NCBI RefSeq assembly: GCF_003351225.1
Contig: NZ_QQSY01000002.1
Location: 499,937 to 563,936 of the forward strand
DNA: 64,000 bases
Reading direction: 5' to 3'
From: Dyella solisilvae
GTDB taxonomy: Bacteria > Pseudomonadota > Gammaproteobacteria > Xanthomonadales > Rhodanobacteraceae
Shown here: piece by piece, positions 1 through 9,515 of the stretch
Layout of the letters: every line of letters begins with the position of its first letter
Numbering within the stretch: the stretch's first letter is position 1
Program-made: the position numbers and the translations under genes
Notes under the pieces: generated by a model
Database searches by the model: none
The model's input: the letters and a program-made list of their open reading frames with translations, nothing else
Told to the model about the DNA's origin: nothing

Positions 1-923
1 CCCAGCGGATCCTGGTCGATCGCGATCACCTCGCGACGGGTGAGCACGGCCTTCACCTCAGGCTTCATGTGGGCCAGGTCGTTGCCGGCCAGCAGCGGCG
101 CGGCAAGCATTGCCCACCAGCTGAAGTGCGTGCGGTTCTCGGCCTCGGTGAGGTCGCCGTTGCCCACTTCGAGCATGTCCGGATCGTTCCAGTGGCCCGG
201 GCCGGCGTAGTTGGCGAGGCCTGCCTGCATGGTGGCGATCGCGTAGACGAACTCGCCGTGCGGCGCGATATCACCCGTGGTGCGCCACAGGTTGGCGCCC
301 ACCTTCGGGTCGGCCGCCCACTCCCAAACCGCGTCCACGCCGTACTGGCACAACGAGTAGACGATCGGGCGCCCGGCCTCGTTGAGCGCGGTGCGCATGG
401 TGGCGTAGGCCTCATGCATCATGCGCATTTGCTGCTCGGGATTGCTCGGCGCGGTGCTCTTCATCAGCTCGCCGAAGCTGCACAGGTCGTACTTGAGGTA
501 GTCGACGCCCCATTCGGCATAGGTCTTGGCGTCCTGCTTCTCGTGCCCCAGCGAGCCGGCGTAGCCGGCGCAGGTCTTCGGGCCCGGCGAGCTGTAGATG
601 CCCAGCTTGAGCCCGCGCGCGTGCACGTAGTCAGCCAGCGCCTTCATGTCGGGAAAACGCGCGTTGGAGTGGATCACGCCGTTCGCGTCGCGCTGTCCCT
701 GCCAGCCGTCATCGATGTTCACGTAGACGTAGCCGGCGTCGCGCATGCCGCTGGCCACCATGGCGTCCGCAGCGGCGCGTACATCCGCATCGGTGACCTT
801 TTCGGCGAAGTAGTTCCAGCTGTTCCAGCCCATCGGCGGCGTCGCCGCGACCGGCGTCGCCTGGGCGATGCCCTGGGCCAGACAAAGGACGGCGGCCAAC
901 CAGGCCGTACACGAACGACGCAT
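1..923 (-). CDS. GH27 alpha-galactosidase, 3' end cut by the window
   Basis: The first 307 residues are present and the reading frame runs off the left edge. A signal peptide (about residues 1-22) indicates export to the periplasm. The mature part opens with the GH27 sequence PPMGWNSWNYF (29-39). The nucleophile Asp lies in YLKYDLC (D146) and the acid/base Asp in WNDPDML (D249). The family removes terminal alpha-1,6-galactose from oligosaccharides and galactomannan or galactoside side chains. The start is ATG at 923 behind GGGAGG. It is followed on the same strand, upstream, by the GH35 and TonB-receptor genes, so it belongs to the galactoside locus. The C-terminal beta-sandwich is outside the window. 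The family assignment is firm; the substrate is inferred. Confidence 0.93.
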   Translation of the reverse strand, partial: MRRSCTAWLAAVLCLAQGIAQATPVAATPPMGWNSWNYFAEKVTDADVRAAADAMVASGMRDAGYVYVNIDDGWQGQRDANGVIHSNARFPDMKALADYVHARGLKLGIYSSPGPKTCAGYAGSLGHEKQDAKTYAEWGVDYLKYDLCSFGELMKSTAPSNPEQQMRMMHEAYATMRTALNEAGRPIVYSLCQYGVDAVWEWAADPKVGANLWRTTGDIAPHGEFVYAIATMQAGLANYAGPGHWNDPDMLEVGNGDLTEAENRTHFSWWAMLAAPLLAGNDLAHMKPEVKAVLTRREVIAIDQDPL

Positions 924-1074
924 AGCGATACCTCCCCGTTTGTCGACCGGCGATCAGGTTCGCCGGCCATGTCCATGCCGCAACTACCTGGCGTACCGCA
1001 TCAGCTCCCGCCAACGCTGCCGCCTTGAAACTTCGGCGGTGGCCTCGATCGCATCGATGCCACCGTCATCAAGT

Positions 1075-2733
1075 TCACTTCGCGATGCGCACGCGCAGAA
1101 TGGTGGAGTGGTCCTGGGGCAGCGAGACGTGACGCTCGTCGCCGTTGAGGCGGCGGCCACGCACCCACTGGTCACCCTGGAACGTCCCCTCCTCGATCGA
1201 CAGGGTTTCCGCATCACGCAGCGGTCCCTGCATCTCGCGGAACACCACGTCGAACCCGGTACCGACAACCACGAAGTCATCCGGCGCCAGCTCGATGATC
1301 ATGCCGGCCGCGCGGCCCTTGACCGGGTCGAACGGCGAGGTGAAGTCGACATTGGCCGACAGGCGCTCGGTGAGGCGCACCGACTGCTTCCAGTCCTCGC
1401 CATTGCCCAGCCCCTGCAGCACCGGATGCAGCTTGCCGGTGTACTGACTGCGCGCGATCAGCGGCAACAGCGGACGCAGCACGTTATAGGTGTCCTGGAA
1501 GCGCATGCCGATCGCCGCGCCGACATCGCCCTTGGTCACCACGTCGTCGATGCCAAACGGGTTGAAACCGATGCCATTGAAGGCGCCGAAGGTGGTATAG
1601 GCGAACGCGGCAAAGTACGGATTGAAGTTCGCCTCCGGCACGTAAAGCGGATTGTCCGGACGGTTGTACTGCGCCGCCGCGTCGTAGAACTTCGGGTAGT
1701 AGATGTCCGGCGAGACCATGTCGATGGCCGGCGCGTCGGCCTTCCAGATATCCAGCACGTTGACCGTGCCGCCGCCGCTGGGCCAGCGACCGGGACGTTC
1801 GACGCCCTCGATCAGCCACACGTTCACGTACATCGGCAGCGCGTACTCCTTCTTGCCGGCAGCAGCCACCGTGTTGACGTAGTTGGAGATCGCCCAGGCA
1901 TTGAAAGCCTCCGGCGCCATTTCGCCAAACACCTGGCTCCAGGTCCCTGCCTTCGGCGCGTGGCTCAGCGCCTGCGCCATCGGTGCAGTCAGCTGCTGAC
2001 GGTGGCTGTCCAGGTAGCCAAGCAGCGCGGTGGGCACGGCCTCGCCGAAATGCTTGTTGGCCGCGTCGGAGTAGTCGCGATCGGTGTTGATGTTGCCCGG
2101 CTCGTTCTCCACCTGCATCATCAGCACCGTGCGATCGTTCTGATCGACGCTCTTGATGTGCTGCATCAGCGCGGCAAAGGTCTTGGTGTCGGCATCCATC
2201 GTCGCCTGACTGAACGGCGAGATGATCGAGGTCACTTCACCACTCGGGCCCTTCACGCGGGCATAGGTCTTCGGATCCTGCTTCACCCATTCCGGCACGT
2301 ACTGGCTGTCGCCGTTCTTCCAGGTGCCGAACCACAGGAACACCAGGCGCATGCCGTGCTTGCGCGCAGCCTGGATGGCCATGTCGACCGAGCTGAAATC
2401 GTACTGCCCCTTGCTTGGCTCAATCGCTTCCCAGTAGATCGGCACTTCCACCGTATTGGCCTGCCAGCTGGCCAGCACGTCCATGGCCTTGTTGAGATCG
2501 GCCGGATTGGACGTGTCGGAGTTGTGCACCTGACCGCCGAGGATCAGGTACGGCGCGCCGTCGACCATGAGGTGCGCCTGGCCGTCCTTCTTCTCGATGC
2601 TCGGGATGGGCGCAGCGGTGGACTTGGCCACGCAGGCGGTGGTCAGCACGAACAGCGCCAGCAGTGCGGACGCGACGGCGGTCACTTTCGGCAGTCGCGA
2701 GGGGGCGCTCGGCGAGCGCGGATCGTTGGTCAT
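1075..2733 (-). CDS. GH35 family beta-galactosidase (DUF5597 C-terminal domain)
   Basis: A 552-residue exported enzyme of clan GH-A. An N-terminal hydrophobic segment (about 17-34) ends near Cys34; the lipobox is imperfect (LTTAC), so it could be a lipoprotein or an ordinary signal peptide. The TIM barrel carries the acid/base Glu in QVENEPG (E211) and the likely nucleophile Glu in YVPEANF (E367). The C-terminal third matches the beta-sandwich pattern usually annotated DUF5597. This architecture is known from Cellvibrio japonicus Bgl35A, which removes galactose from xyloglucan oligosaccharides. Start ATG at 2733 has an AAGGA-type ribosome site. It lies between the GH27 gene and the TonB receptor on the same strand, supporting a role in galactose release in the periplasm or at the outer membrane. 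Confidence 0.9.
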   Translation of the reverse strand: MTNDPRSPSAPSRLPKVTAVASALLALFVLTTACVAKSTAAPIPSIEKKDGQAHLMVDGAPYLILGGQVHNSDTSNPADLNKAMDVLASWQANTVEVPIYWEAIEPSKGQYDFSSVDMAIQAARKHGMRLVFLWFGTWKNGDSQYVPEWVKQDPKTYARVKGPSGEVTSIISPFSQATMDADTKTFAALMQHIKSVDQNDRTVLMMQVENEPGNINTDRDYSDAANKHFGEAVPTALLGYLDSHRQQLTAPMAQALSHAPKAGTWSQVFGEMAPEAFNAWAISNYVNTVAAAGKKEYALPMYVNVWLIEGVERPGRWPSGGGTVNVLDIWKADAPAIDMVSPDIYYPKFYDAAAQYNRPDNPLYVPEANFNPYFAAFAYTTFGAFNGIGFNPFGIDDVVTKGDVGAAIGMRFQDTYNVLRPLLPLIARSQYTGKLHPVLQGLGNGEDWKQSVRLTERLSANVDFTSPFDPVKGRAAGMIIELAPDDFVVVGTGFDVVFREMQGPLRDAETLSIEEGTFQGDQWVRGRRLNGDERHVSLPQDHSTILRVRIAK

Positions 2734-2769
2734 GGGAAGCCTGTCCTTAGCGAAGGCTGTATGTCGTTG

Positions 2770-2795
2770 TGAAGAAGGAAGCCGCCGAAGCGGCT
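2770..2795 (-). terminator. Rho-independent terminator-like hairpin after the TonB receptor
   Basis: On the minus strand a six-base-pair stem AGCCGC/GCGGCT closes a TTCG tetraloop and is followed by a pyrimidine-rich tail TCCTTCTTC. It lies 25 bases past the receptor stop codon and before the GH35 start. Confidence 0.5.
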
Positions 2796-2819
2796 CCCCG
2801 TCAGGCGAGGCGGGTTGCG

Positions 2820-5297
2820 TCAGAAGCCCGCGCGGAACTCGATGCCGAACGTGCGCGGCGGCGTGACCGTCGCATACGGGGTGCCAAACACCGTAGTCGT
2901 TTCGTTGCCGACGCCAAGCACGTAGCGCTTGTTGAAGATGTTGTTGCCGTAGAGGCCAACGCCGTACTTCTGGTCAGGCGTATGCCAATCCAGTCGCGCA
3001 TCGGTGCGATTGGTGGAAGTACCGATGGTGAAGGCCTTCGTCGAGTAGCACGCGCCCTGGATGCCCGAGTCGGCATTGCAGCGGGTCGCGCCGCGATAGG
3101 CGTACTGCATGCTTGCCTCCAGGTCACCGCGCATGACGCCATGCCACGTGTAGTCGAAGCCCGCCGTCGCGGACCAGAGCGGCTCGCCGGTGGCCTGCCC
3201 GGCCAGGTTGACGCCCGTGGTCGAGGTGTCCCTCAGGTACGTGGCATCGATGTAGGCGGCGGTCAGGTTAAGTCGCAGCGCATCGACGGGGAACCACTGC
3301 GTTTCGAACTCCACGCCCTTCGCGTGCTGGTCGCTGGTGCTGACCTCGTAGAACGGCACGCCCGAACCCGAGTAGTTCGGATTGAGCACGTTGGACTGCA
3401 GGTTCGAGTACTTGTAGTAGTACGCCGAGGTGTTGAACAGCAGGTTGTATTCGGGGAACACGGTCTTCAGGCCGAACTCGTAGTTCCAGACCTTTTCAGG
3501 CGCGTACACCGAGCCGATTTCCAGACTGTTGTAGCCACCCGCCTTGTAGCCCTTGGTCACCGAGCCGTAGCCCATGATGTCCGGAGTGAACTTGTAGCTC
3601 AGCACCGCGCGCGGGCTGAAGTCATGCCAGCTGTTGGAGGCCTCCACCCTATCGCCGACGTCGTTCGGGAACACCACGTTGGTGCTGAACTGCGTCAGGG
3701 CCTGCTGGGCGATGGTCGGCAGGATGGCGTAGATGCCGCTGGCCATCAGCGCCGCCAGCGTCTGGTCATAGGCCGGCGCCTGGCGCGGCACGTTGTACCA
3801 GGTGAAATCCTTGTCGTCCTTGGTGTAGCGAAGGCCGGTGGTGAGATCCAGCTTGTCGTTGAGGTGCCAGATCACGTCGCCGAACGCGGCATAGGCCTTG
3901 AAATTGCCGTTGTTGTTGATCTGCTCACGCCAGGAATCGCCGAGGAAGTTGTACGGCAGGCCGAACGCCTGCAAACCCTGCGTGATCGTGGCGAGTGGCG
4001 GAAAGGGGGCGCCAGCGACGTTCAGCGCCAGCGTGTCGAGACTATCGGTGTTGGTATTGACCTGGTTGGCCTGGCGCGCCTGCTCCGAATAGAAGCTCAC
4101 GCCGGACACCCAGTCCATCAGGTCGTTGTTGCCGGTGAGCTTGAATTCCTGGTACCAGCTGTTGTTGTGCTCGATGTTGGCCGTGTCGAGATGGGTCACG
4201 ACGTGGTTGGTGCCGTCGTTGCTCATGTCGTTGTACGTATCGAACCCGCGCCAGGCCGTCGTTGCGGTCAGGCTGCCCCAGGAGAAGGAGTGGTCGATGA
4301 CGAAGTTGGCGCCGTTGAACGTGCGCGTCTCGGCCAGATCGACGCCGACATTGTAGAGCGGCGCATGCAGCGGATTGAGAAAGGTGGTCGGATCGGCCGG
4401 AAACGGCGGGCGCTCGTAGACGTCGCTGGACATCGGGACGATGCCGATCTGCGGGCGCGGCGTCTGATCGAGTCGTTCATGGTCCCACGACACCAGCACG
4501 CGCGTATCCGGCGTGATGTTCCAGCGGTAGGCGATACGGGTGCCCCAGTCGTCGTTTCCGCCGAAGCGCTTGCCATCCGCCTGATTGGTGATCCAGCCGT
4601 CGCTCTGGTTGTCGACCACGCTGACGCGCAGCGCCATGTCCTTGTTGATCGGCAGGTTGAGCAGTCCGCTAACGTACTTCTCGCCCTCGTTGCCGAAGCG
4701 CACGGTGGCATGGCCCTCGAGCTTGTCGGACGGCTCGTTGGTAACGATCGAAATCGCGCCGCCCGCCGCGTTGCGGCCGAACAGCGTGCCCTGCGGTCCT
4801 TTCAGCACTTCGATGCGCTGGATGTCGTTGAACGCCAGCAGGGCGCCGCCGGATCGCGCGGCGTAGACGCCGTCGACGTACACGCCGACCGCAGGCTCCG
4901 TGCCGATGCCGAAATTGGACGTGCTGATGCCACGCAACTCATAGGAGGGCTGCGTCGGCTGGCTGCCGTCCACGCCCAGACCCGGCACGAAAATCGACAT
5001 CTTGCTCAGGTCGGTCGCTGCGAGCTGCTGGATCTGCGCCGCGGTGACGATCTGCAGCGCGATCGGCACTTCCTGCATTTCCTGCGTACGGGTCTGCGCC
5101 GTGACGACGATCTTGCCAAGCTGCCTGGCGTTGTTCTGGTCGGCCGTCGCTGAGGTGTCCTGCGGCGCGGCGGAGGCGCTGCCCGTGCCCGCCTGCGCGG
5201 CATCCTGCGCCAGTGTGGCAAGCGGCGCGCAAAGCGCCATCGCCACGCCGCTGTAGAGGGCATGGCGCAGATAGCTGGGTAACAAACGTTGGCGCAT
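2820..5297 (-). CDS. TonB-dependent outer-membrane receptor (likely galactoside uptake)
   Basis: An 825-residue receptor with a signal peptide, a plug domain (about residues 65-175, with the segment IVVTAQTRTQEMQEVPIAL and the plug sequence RIEVLKGPQGTLFGRNAAGG) and a long 22-strand type barrel ending in an aromatic residue (EFRAGF). Such receptors move oligosaccharides or iron chelates across the outer membrane using TonB energy. Its position between glycosidases and the galactonate operon suggests an oligosaccharide substrate, although the sequence type is also common among siderophore receptors. A TTG at 5303 is possible, but the ATG at 5297 has GGGGAG ten bases upstream and is preferred. 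Substrate is inference. Confidence 0.92.
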   Translation of the reverse strand: MRQRLLPSYLRHALYSGVAMALCAPLATLAQDAAQAGTGSASAAPQDTSATADQNNARQLGKIVVTAQTRTQEMQEVPIALQIVTAAQIQQLAATDLSKMSIFVPGLGVDGSQPTQPSYELRGISTSNFGIGTEPAVGVYVDGVYAARSGGALLAFNDIQRIEVLKGPQGTLFGRNAAGGAISIVTNEPSDKLEGHATVRFGNEGEKYVSGLLNLPINKDMALRVSVVDNQSDGWITNQADGKRFGGNDDWGTRIAYRWNITPDTRVLVSWDHERLDQTPRPQIGIVPMSSDVYERPPFPADPTTFLNPLHAPLYNVGVDLAETRTFNGANFVIDHSFSWGSLTATTAWRGFDTYNDMSNDGTNHVVTHLDTANIEHNNSWYQEFKLTGNNDLMDWVSGVSFYSEQARQANQVNTNTDSLDTLALNVAGAPFPPLATITQGLQAFGLPYNFLGDSWREQINNNGNFKAYAAFGDVIWHLNDKLDLTTGLRYTKDDKDFTWYNVPRQAPAYDQTLAALMASGIYAILPTIAQQALTQFSTNVVFPNDVGDRVEASNSWHDFSPRAVLSYKFTPDIMGYGSVTKGYKAGGYNSLEIGSVYAPEKVWNYEFGLKTVFPEYNLLFNTSAYYYKYSNLQSNVLNPNYSGSGVPFYEVSTSDQHAKGVEFETQWFPVDALRLNLTAAYIDATYLRDTSTTGVNLAGQATGEPLWSATAGFDYTWHGVMRGDLEASMQYAYRGATRCNADSGIQGACYSTKAFTIGTSTNRTDARLDWHTPDQKYGVGLYGNNIFNKRYVLGVGNETTTVFGTPYATVTPPRTFGIEFRAGF

Positions 5298-5969
5298 GAT
5301 CAAGAATCTCCCCGTAATCTTGTCAATTCGTTTTTTGTTGGGACGACGACTGCCTGTTGTCGCGGGATGACGTCTTCGACGCCTTGCGGCCGGTCCGGCG
5401 CCACCCCAAACGACGAACGATCCCCTAACCCCCGAAGCCGTACCCCCCCCATCAAGCAGGGTTACAGCCTGGCTTTGCCGTAGACGCCATCACCTCGCCC
5501 GCACGCCGCGCCACGTCCCCCGGTGGGGCGAGGACGGACACGCGCTTGTCGTGGTCAAACCCAGGTCATCTGCTGCAAATGCGTTTTCCCCGAACCCCCC
5601 GGGCAGACGTCCCGACCATCCCCATGGCCCGACTCAACCCCGCCCACGACGGCGCCCGTCCCTCGCCAACGCTGCGTCGAAGCCTCACGACGCATCCCTG
5701 ACACGTACCCGTCTTTCATCCATGCAAGCACATTGTATGATTATCGTGCAAGCGGCTTTTGACGCAGCGGCAATGGCTTGTGCGTCGCACCACCATCCCG
5801 CGACAGACACACACGCGCATGTAATCGGCACGGCGCAGCCAAGTTTCAGTGGTCTCCGGTTGGCACGAACGACTTCGCCACCGACGCGACTTTTCGCAGC
5901 GCGACATTGATCATTCCGTCTTCGATCGCGCGCATGCCGAAGATCATTGACAAAAACATCGATCACGCC
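5298..5969. other. Divergent intergenic region between receptor and galactonate operon
   Basis: About 670 bases with no convincing gene. It separates the minus-strand receptor from the plus-strand regulator operon and must hold both promoters. At 5733-5743 the sequence TTGTATGATTA shares its first eight bases with the operator at 6003-6015, so it may be a second, weaker regulator site. No receptor promoter could be placed with confidence. Confidence 0.4.
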
Positions 5970-6015
5970 TTGGCAGGACGCCTGCAAAGTGCTTATAGTC
6001 AATTTGTATGACAAA
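5970..6015 (+). promoter_or_regulatory. Sigma-70-type promoter with overlapping GntR/FadR operator
   Basis: A -35 box TTGGCA (5970-5975) is followed after 18 bases by a -10 box TATAGT (5994-5999), which puts the start of transcription near 6005-6007. Directly on this point lies TTTGTATGACAAA (6003-6015), a perfect inverted repeat TTTGT-N3-ACAAA that fits the FadR-subfamily operator pattern TNGTNNNACNA and resembles the published DgoR site type. A repressor bound here would block transcription initiation, so autoregulation of the operon is likely. Confidence 0.65.
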
Positions 6016-6079
6016 TGCCCCGAGGGCGGCGCGGCGCGCTGCGGGGGCACTCGTCGCGATGGGGGAGCACGAGCAGTTC

Positions 6080-6799
6080 ATGAGGAAATCCAACGCCGTA
6101 CGCAGTCTCTACGGGCACGTGATGCACGAACTCGGGCAGCGCATCGTCAGCGGCAAGGTCAAGCCGGGCGAGGTGCTGCCTCGCGAAGAGACGCTGGCGG
6201 AAAGCCTTGATGTCAGCCGCACGGCGCTGCGCGAGGCGCTCAAGGTGCTGTCGGCCAAGGGCCTGATCGAGTCGCGCACCGGCGTGGGCGCCCGCGTGCT
6301 GGACGAACGCCACTGGAACCAGCTGGACGCCGACGTGCTGGCCTGGCGCTGCGCCTCCATGCCGCCGGATGACTTTGTCGACAAGCTGGTGGAGATGCGC
6401 GAAATCATCGAGCCGGCCGCGGCTGCGGCAGCAGCGCGGCGGCGCACCGCCGCCCAGCTCGCCGAGATCGAAACGGCGTATCGCGCCATGGAAGCGGCGC
6501 AGACGCTGGAAGCATGGACCGAGGCCGACCTGCAGTTTCACGACGCGGTGCTGCACGCGACCTGCAATGAACTGCTGCAGTCGCTGTTCTCCGTGGTGGA
6601 ATCTTCGCTTGGCACCTTCTTCACGCTGTCGGCGCGCAACGTGAGCGACTTCCGATACTCGCTGCCGCACCACCACAAGGTGCTGGAGTCCATCCGCCGC
6701 AAGCAGCCAGAGGCCGCGCGCAAGGCGATGCTGGCCATGATCGCGGACTCGCACGCCAGCCTGCAGCGAAACCGCAAGCGCAGCCGCAGGAAGGCCTGA
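6080..6799 (+). CDS. dgoR: GntR/FadR-family regulator of galactonate catabolism (DgoR-like)
   Basis: A 239-residue regulator with an N-terminal winged helix (about 5-75; LPREETLAESLDVSRTALR is the recognition region) and a C-terminal all-helical FCD ligand domain. The linker sequence WNQLDADVLAW closely matches WNYLDTDVLQW as I remember it from E. coli DgoR, so the ligand is probably D-galactonate or a pathway intermediate. An ATG at 6008 is in frame but lies inside the operator and almost on the predicted transcription start, leaving no leader; the ATG at 6080, 13 bases after GGGGGAG, keeps the whole winged helix and is chosen here. ATG at 6059 is another option. It is the first gene of the operon, with two bases between its stop and the next start. 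Confidence 0.85.
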   Translation: MRKSNAVRSLYGHVMHELGQRIVSGKVKPGEVLPREETLAESLDVSRTALREALKVLSAKGLIESRTGVGARVLDERHWNQLDADVLAWRCASMPPDDFVDKLVEMREIIEPAAAAAAARRRTAAQLAEIETAYRAMEAAQTLEAWTEADLQFHDAVLHATCNELLQSLFSVVESSLGTFFTLSARNVSDFRYSLPHHHKVLESIRRKQPEAARKAMLAMIADSHASLQRNRKRSRRKA

Positions 6800-6801
6800 C
6801 C

Positions 6802-7725
6802 ATGACCACCGCGCTGATCGCCATCGACTGGGGCAGCACGCATCTGCGCTCCTATCGGCTTGGCCAGCGCGGCGAGGTGCAGGAAGTGCGCGCCCTGCCC
6901 TGGGGCGTGCGCCAGCTGCCTGACCACGGCTTTGACGGCGCCTTCTCGGAGGCGGTCGAAGGGTGGCCCGATGCGCCGGTCATTGCCTGCGGCATGGTCG
7001 GCAGTCGCAACGGCTGGCTCGAAGTTCCCTACGTCGATACACCGGCAAGCGTCGCGCAATTGGCCAGCGCCCTGGCGGCGCTGGACACGCGCCACGGACG
7101 CCGCCTCTATCTTGTTCCTGGTGTACGCGACCCCTCGCGTCCGGACGTGATGCGTGGAGAGGAAACCCAGGTTGCCGGCCTGCTGGCCACGTACGCCGAT
7201 GCGCCGGGGAGCACCGACATCCTTCTGCCCGGCACGCACAGCAAATGGGTGAGCGTGCGCCATGGCCGGATGACGCGCGTGGCCACCGTGATGACCGGCG
7301 AGCTGTACGGGATGCTGTGCCGCCACTCGGTGCTTGGCGCAGCACTACCGCCATCGGTGGCCGACGACGAGGCGTTTGACCAAGGCTTGCTCGCGGCGCG
7401 CGACAGTGGCGCTGCCGGCGCGCTGTCGCGTGTGTTCCTGGCGCGCAGCCTGATGCTCGACGGCAAGCTCGCGCCCGCCTCGGTACCCAGTTACCTCTCC
7501 GGCCTGCTGATTGGCGAAGAGTTGCGCGCCGCACTTGCCGCCGGCTGGATCGCGCCGCGCGCCTCTCTGCACATCGTCGGCGAGGATGCGCTGGTCGAAC
7601 GCTATGTCCGCGCGGCGACCGTGTTCGGTCTGCAACTGCTCGCAGCGCCATCCGATACGACGGCTCGCGGGCTGTGGCGACTGGCCGCCCTCGCCTCCCT
7701 TGTTCCTCCCGGCGTCGAGGCATGA
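6802..7725 (+). CDS. dgoK: 2-dehydro-3-deoxygalactonokinase
   Basis: A 307-residue cytosolic sugar-acid kinase. The N-terminus has the phosphate-binding pattern IAIDWGSTHLRSY, and LLPGTHSKWV with VMTGELYG in the middle is characteristic of DgoK. It phosphorylates 2-keto-3-deoxy-D-galactonate at O6 with ATP, the third step of the De Ley-Doudoroff pathway. Length matches the family (about 290-310). It lies two bases after the regulator and four bases before the aldolase gene, so translation is probably coupled. Confidence 0.93.
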   Translation: MTTALIAIDWGSTHLRSYRLGQRGEVQEVRALPWGVRQLPDHGFDGAFSEAVEGWPDAPVIACGMVGSRNGWLEVPYVDTPASVAQLASALAALDTRHGRRLYLVPGVRDPSRPDVMRGEETQVAGLLATYADAPGSTDILLPGTHSKWVSVRHGRMTRVATVMTGELYGMLCRHSVLGAALPPSVADDEAFDQGLLAARDSGAAGALSRVFLARSLMLDGKLAPASVPSYLSGLLIGEELRAALAAGWIAPRASLHIVGEDALVERYVRAATVFGLQLLAAPSDTTARGLWRLAALASLVPPGVEA

Positions 7726-7729
7726 CCCG

Positions 7730-8368
7730 ATGAAGTCCTGGCTTGCTCCGTTCCCGCTGGTCGCGATCCTGCGCGGAATCCGCCCCGACGAGGCCGTCGG
7801 CATCGGCAGCGTGCTGGTCGAAGCAGGCTTTCGCGTGCTCGAGGTGCCGCTCAACTCGCCCGATCCGCTGGAAAGCATTCGCCGCCTGGTTGACGCCTTT
7901 GGCGATCGCGCTCTGATCGGCGCGGGCACCGTGCTCGCGCCGTCGCAGGTGCGCGAGGTCGCCGCGGCGGGCGGACGCCTCATTGTCATGCCTCATTGCG
8001 ATGTCGAAGTCATCGCCGAGGCCAAACGCGCGGGCCTTCACTGCGTACCCGGCGTGGCGACGCCCACCGAAGCGTTTTCCGCGCTGGCCGCCGGCGCCGA
8101 TGCGCTCAAGCTGTTTCCCGCCGAGCAGGTCGGCCCCGCCGGACTGAAGGCGTGGCGTGCCGTGCTGCCCATCAGCACCGACGTGCTGCCCGTCGGCGGC
8201 ATCACGCCCGACGCCATGGCGACGTGGCTTGCGGCCGGCGCGACCGGTTTCGGCATCGGCGGCTCGCTCTATGCACCCGGCCGCACCACCGTCGACGTCG
8301 CCGAGCGCGCCCATGCCTTCGCCGCCGCCTGGCGCTCCCATCTCGTTTCCAAGGGCCTAGCCACATGA
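7730..8368 (+). CDS. dgoA: 2-dehydro-3-deoxy-6-phosphogalactonate aldolase
   Basis: A 212-residue class I aldolase of the KDPG/KDPGal family. The Schiff-base lysine is in ALKLFPAEQ (K127) and the general base Glu in VLEVPLNSP (E38), positions expected for DgoA. It splits 2-keto-3-deoxy-6-phosphogalactonate into pyruvate and glyceraldehyde 3-phosphate. The start is ATG at 7730, four bases after the kinase stop; longer upstream in-frame sequence overlaps dgoK and is not coding. The stop overlaps the next gene by four bases (ATGA). Confidence 0.93.
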   Translation: MKSWLAPFPLVAILRGIRPDEAVGIGSVLVEAGFRVLEVPLNSPDPLESIRRLVDAFGDRALIGAGTVLAPSQVREVAAAGGRLIVMPHCDVEVIAEAKRAGLHCVPGVATPTEAFSALAAGADALKLFPAEQVGPAGLKAWRAVLPISTDVLPVGGITPDAMATWLAAGATGFGIGGSLYAPGRTTVDVAERAHAFAAAWRSHLVSKGLAT

Positions 8369-9513
8369 AGATCACCGGGCTGACCACTTTCGTGACGCCG
8401 CCGCGCTGGCTGTTCCTGCGCATCGACACCGACGCCGGCATCTGCGGCTGGGGCGAGCCCATTGTCGAGGGCCGCGCCCACACGGTTGCCGCGGCAGTGG
8501 ACGAGTTGTCCGACTACCTGATCGGCAAGGATCCGCGTCATATCGAGGACCTGTGGCAAGTGATGTATCGGGCCGGTTTCTATCGCGGCGGCCCGGTGCT
8601 GATGAGCGCCATCGCCGGCATCGACCAGGCGCTGTGGGACATCAAGGGCAAGGATCTTGGCCAGCCCGTGCACGCCTTGCTCGGTGGCCCGGTGCGCGAG
8701 CGCATCCGCGTGTACTCCTGGATCGGCGGCGATCGCCCGGCCGACACGGCGCGCGCCGCGCGCGAGGCGGTGGCGCGCGGCTTCACCGCGGTGAAGATGA
8801 ATGCGACGGAGGAACTGTCGTACGTCGACAGCCACGCCAAGGTCGAGCAGGTGCTGGAGAACGTGCAGGCCGTGCGCGACGCGGTGGGACCGAACGTCGG
8901 CATCGGGCTCGATTTCCACGGCCGCGTGCACAAGCCGATGGCCAAGGTGCTGATGCGCGAGCTGGCCCCGTTCAGGCTGATGTTCATCGAGGAGCCGGTG
9001 CTGTCCGAGCACCTTGAAGCGCTGCCCGAGCTGGCGGCGATTTCTCCTGCCCCCATCGCGCTGGGCGAACGGTTGTACAGCCGTTTCGACTTCAAGCGCG
9101 TGCTGGCCATCGGCGGCGTCGACATCCTGCAGCCCGATCCCTCGCACGCCGGCGGCATCACCGAAACACGCAAGATCGCGGCGATGGCGGAGGCCTATGA
9201 CGTGGCCATCGCCTTCCATTGCCCGCTGGGCCCGATTGCGCTGGCCGCCAACCTGCAACTCGACGCTGTTTGCCATAACGCCTTCATCCAGGAACAGAGC
9301 CTGGGCATCCATTACAACGCCGGCAACGACCTGCTCGACTATGTGAACGACCGCAGCGTGTTCGCGTATGAGGACGGCTGCGTGACCATTCCCGGCGGCC
9401 CGGGGCTCGGCATCTCGGTCAACGAGGACTATGTGGCCGAGCGTGCCGCCATCGGCCATCGCTGGCGCAATCCGGTCTGGCGCCACGCCGACGGCAGCGT
9501 GGCGGAGTGGTGA
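8365..9513 (+). CDS. dgoD: D-galactonate dehydratase
   Basis: A 382-residue enolase-superfamily enzyme (mandelate racemase subgroup) with the same length and residue numbering as E. coli DgoD. Metal ligands are D183 (GLDFHG), E209 (FIEEP) and E235 (LGERL); the acid/base histidines are H185 and H285 (AFHCPLGP). It dehydrates D-galactonate to 2-keto-3-deoxy-D-galactonate. The ATGA overlap with the aldolase gene and the two-base gap to the dehydrogenase gene indicate translational coupling. Confidence 0.95.
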   Translation: MKITGLTTFVTPPRWLFLRIDTDAGICGWGEPIVEGRAHTVAAAVDELSDYLIGKDPRHIEDLWQVMYRAGFYRGGPVLMSAIAGIDQALWDIKGKDLGQPVHALLGGPVRERIRVYSWIGGDRPADTARAAREAVARGFTAVKMNATEELSYVDSHAKVEQVLENVQAVRDAVGPNVGIGLDFHGRVHKPMAKVLMRELAPFRLMFIEEPVLSEHLEALPELAAISPAPIALGERLYSRFDFKRVLAIGGVDILQPDPSHAGGITETRKIAAMAEAYDVAIAFHCPLGPIALAANLQLDAVCHNAFIQEQSLGIHYNAGNDLLDYVNDRSVFAYEDGCVTIPGGPGLGISVNEDYVAERAAIGHRWRNPVWRHADGSVAEW

Positions 9514-9515
9514 GC

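Noticed and set aside
868..2772. Large plus-strand open frame opposite the GH35 gene
   Set aside because: It is the antisense of a well-supported enzyme, has His/Arg/Val-rich composition typical of high-GC shadow frames and no recognisable domain.
2769..5153. 794-residue plus-strand frame opposite the TonB receptor
   Set aside because: Antisense to the receptor; composition and lack of motifs mark it as a shadow.
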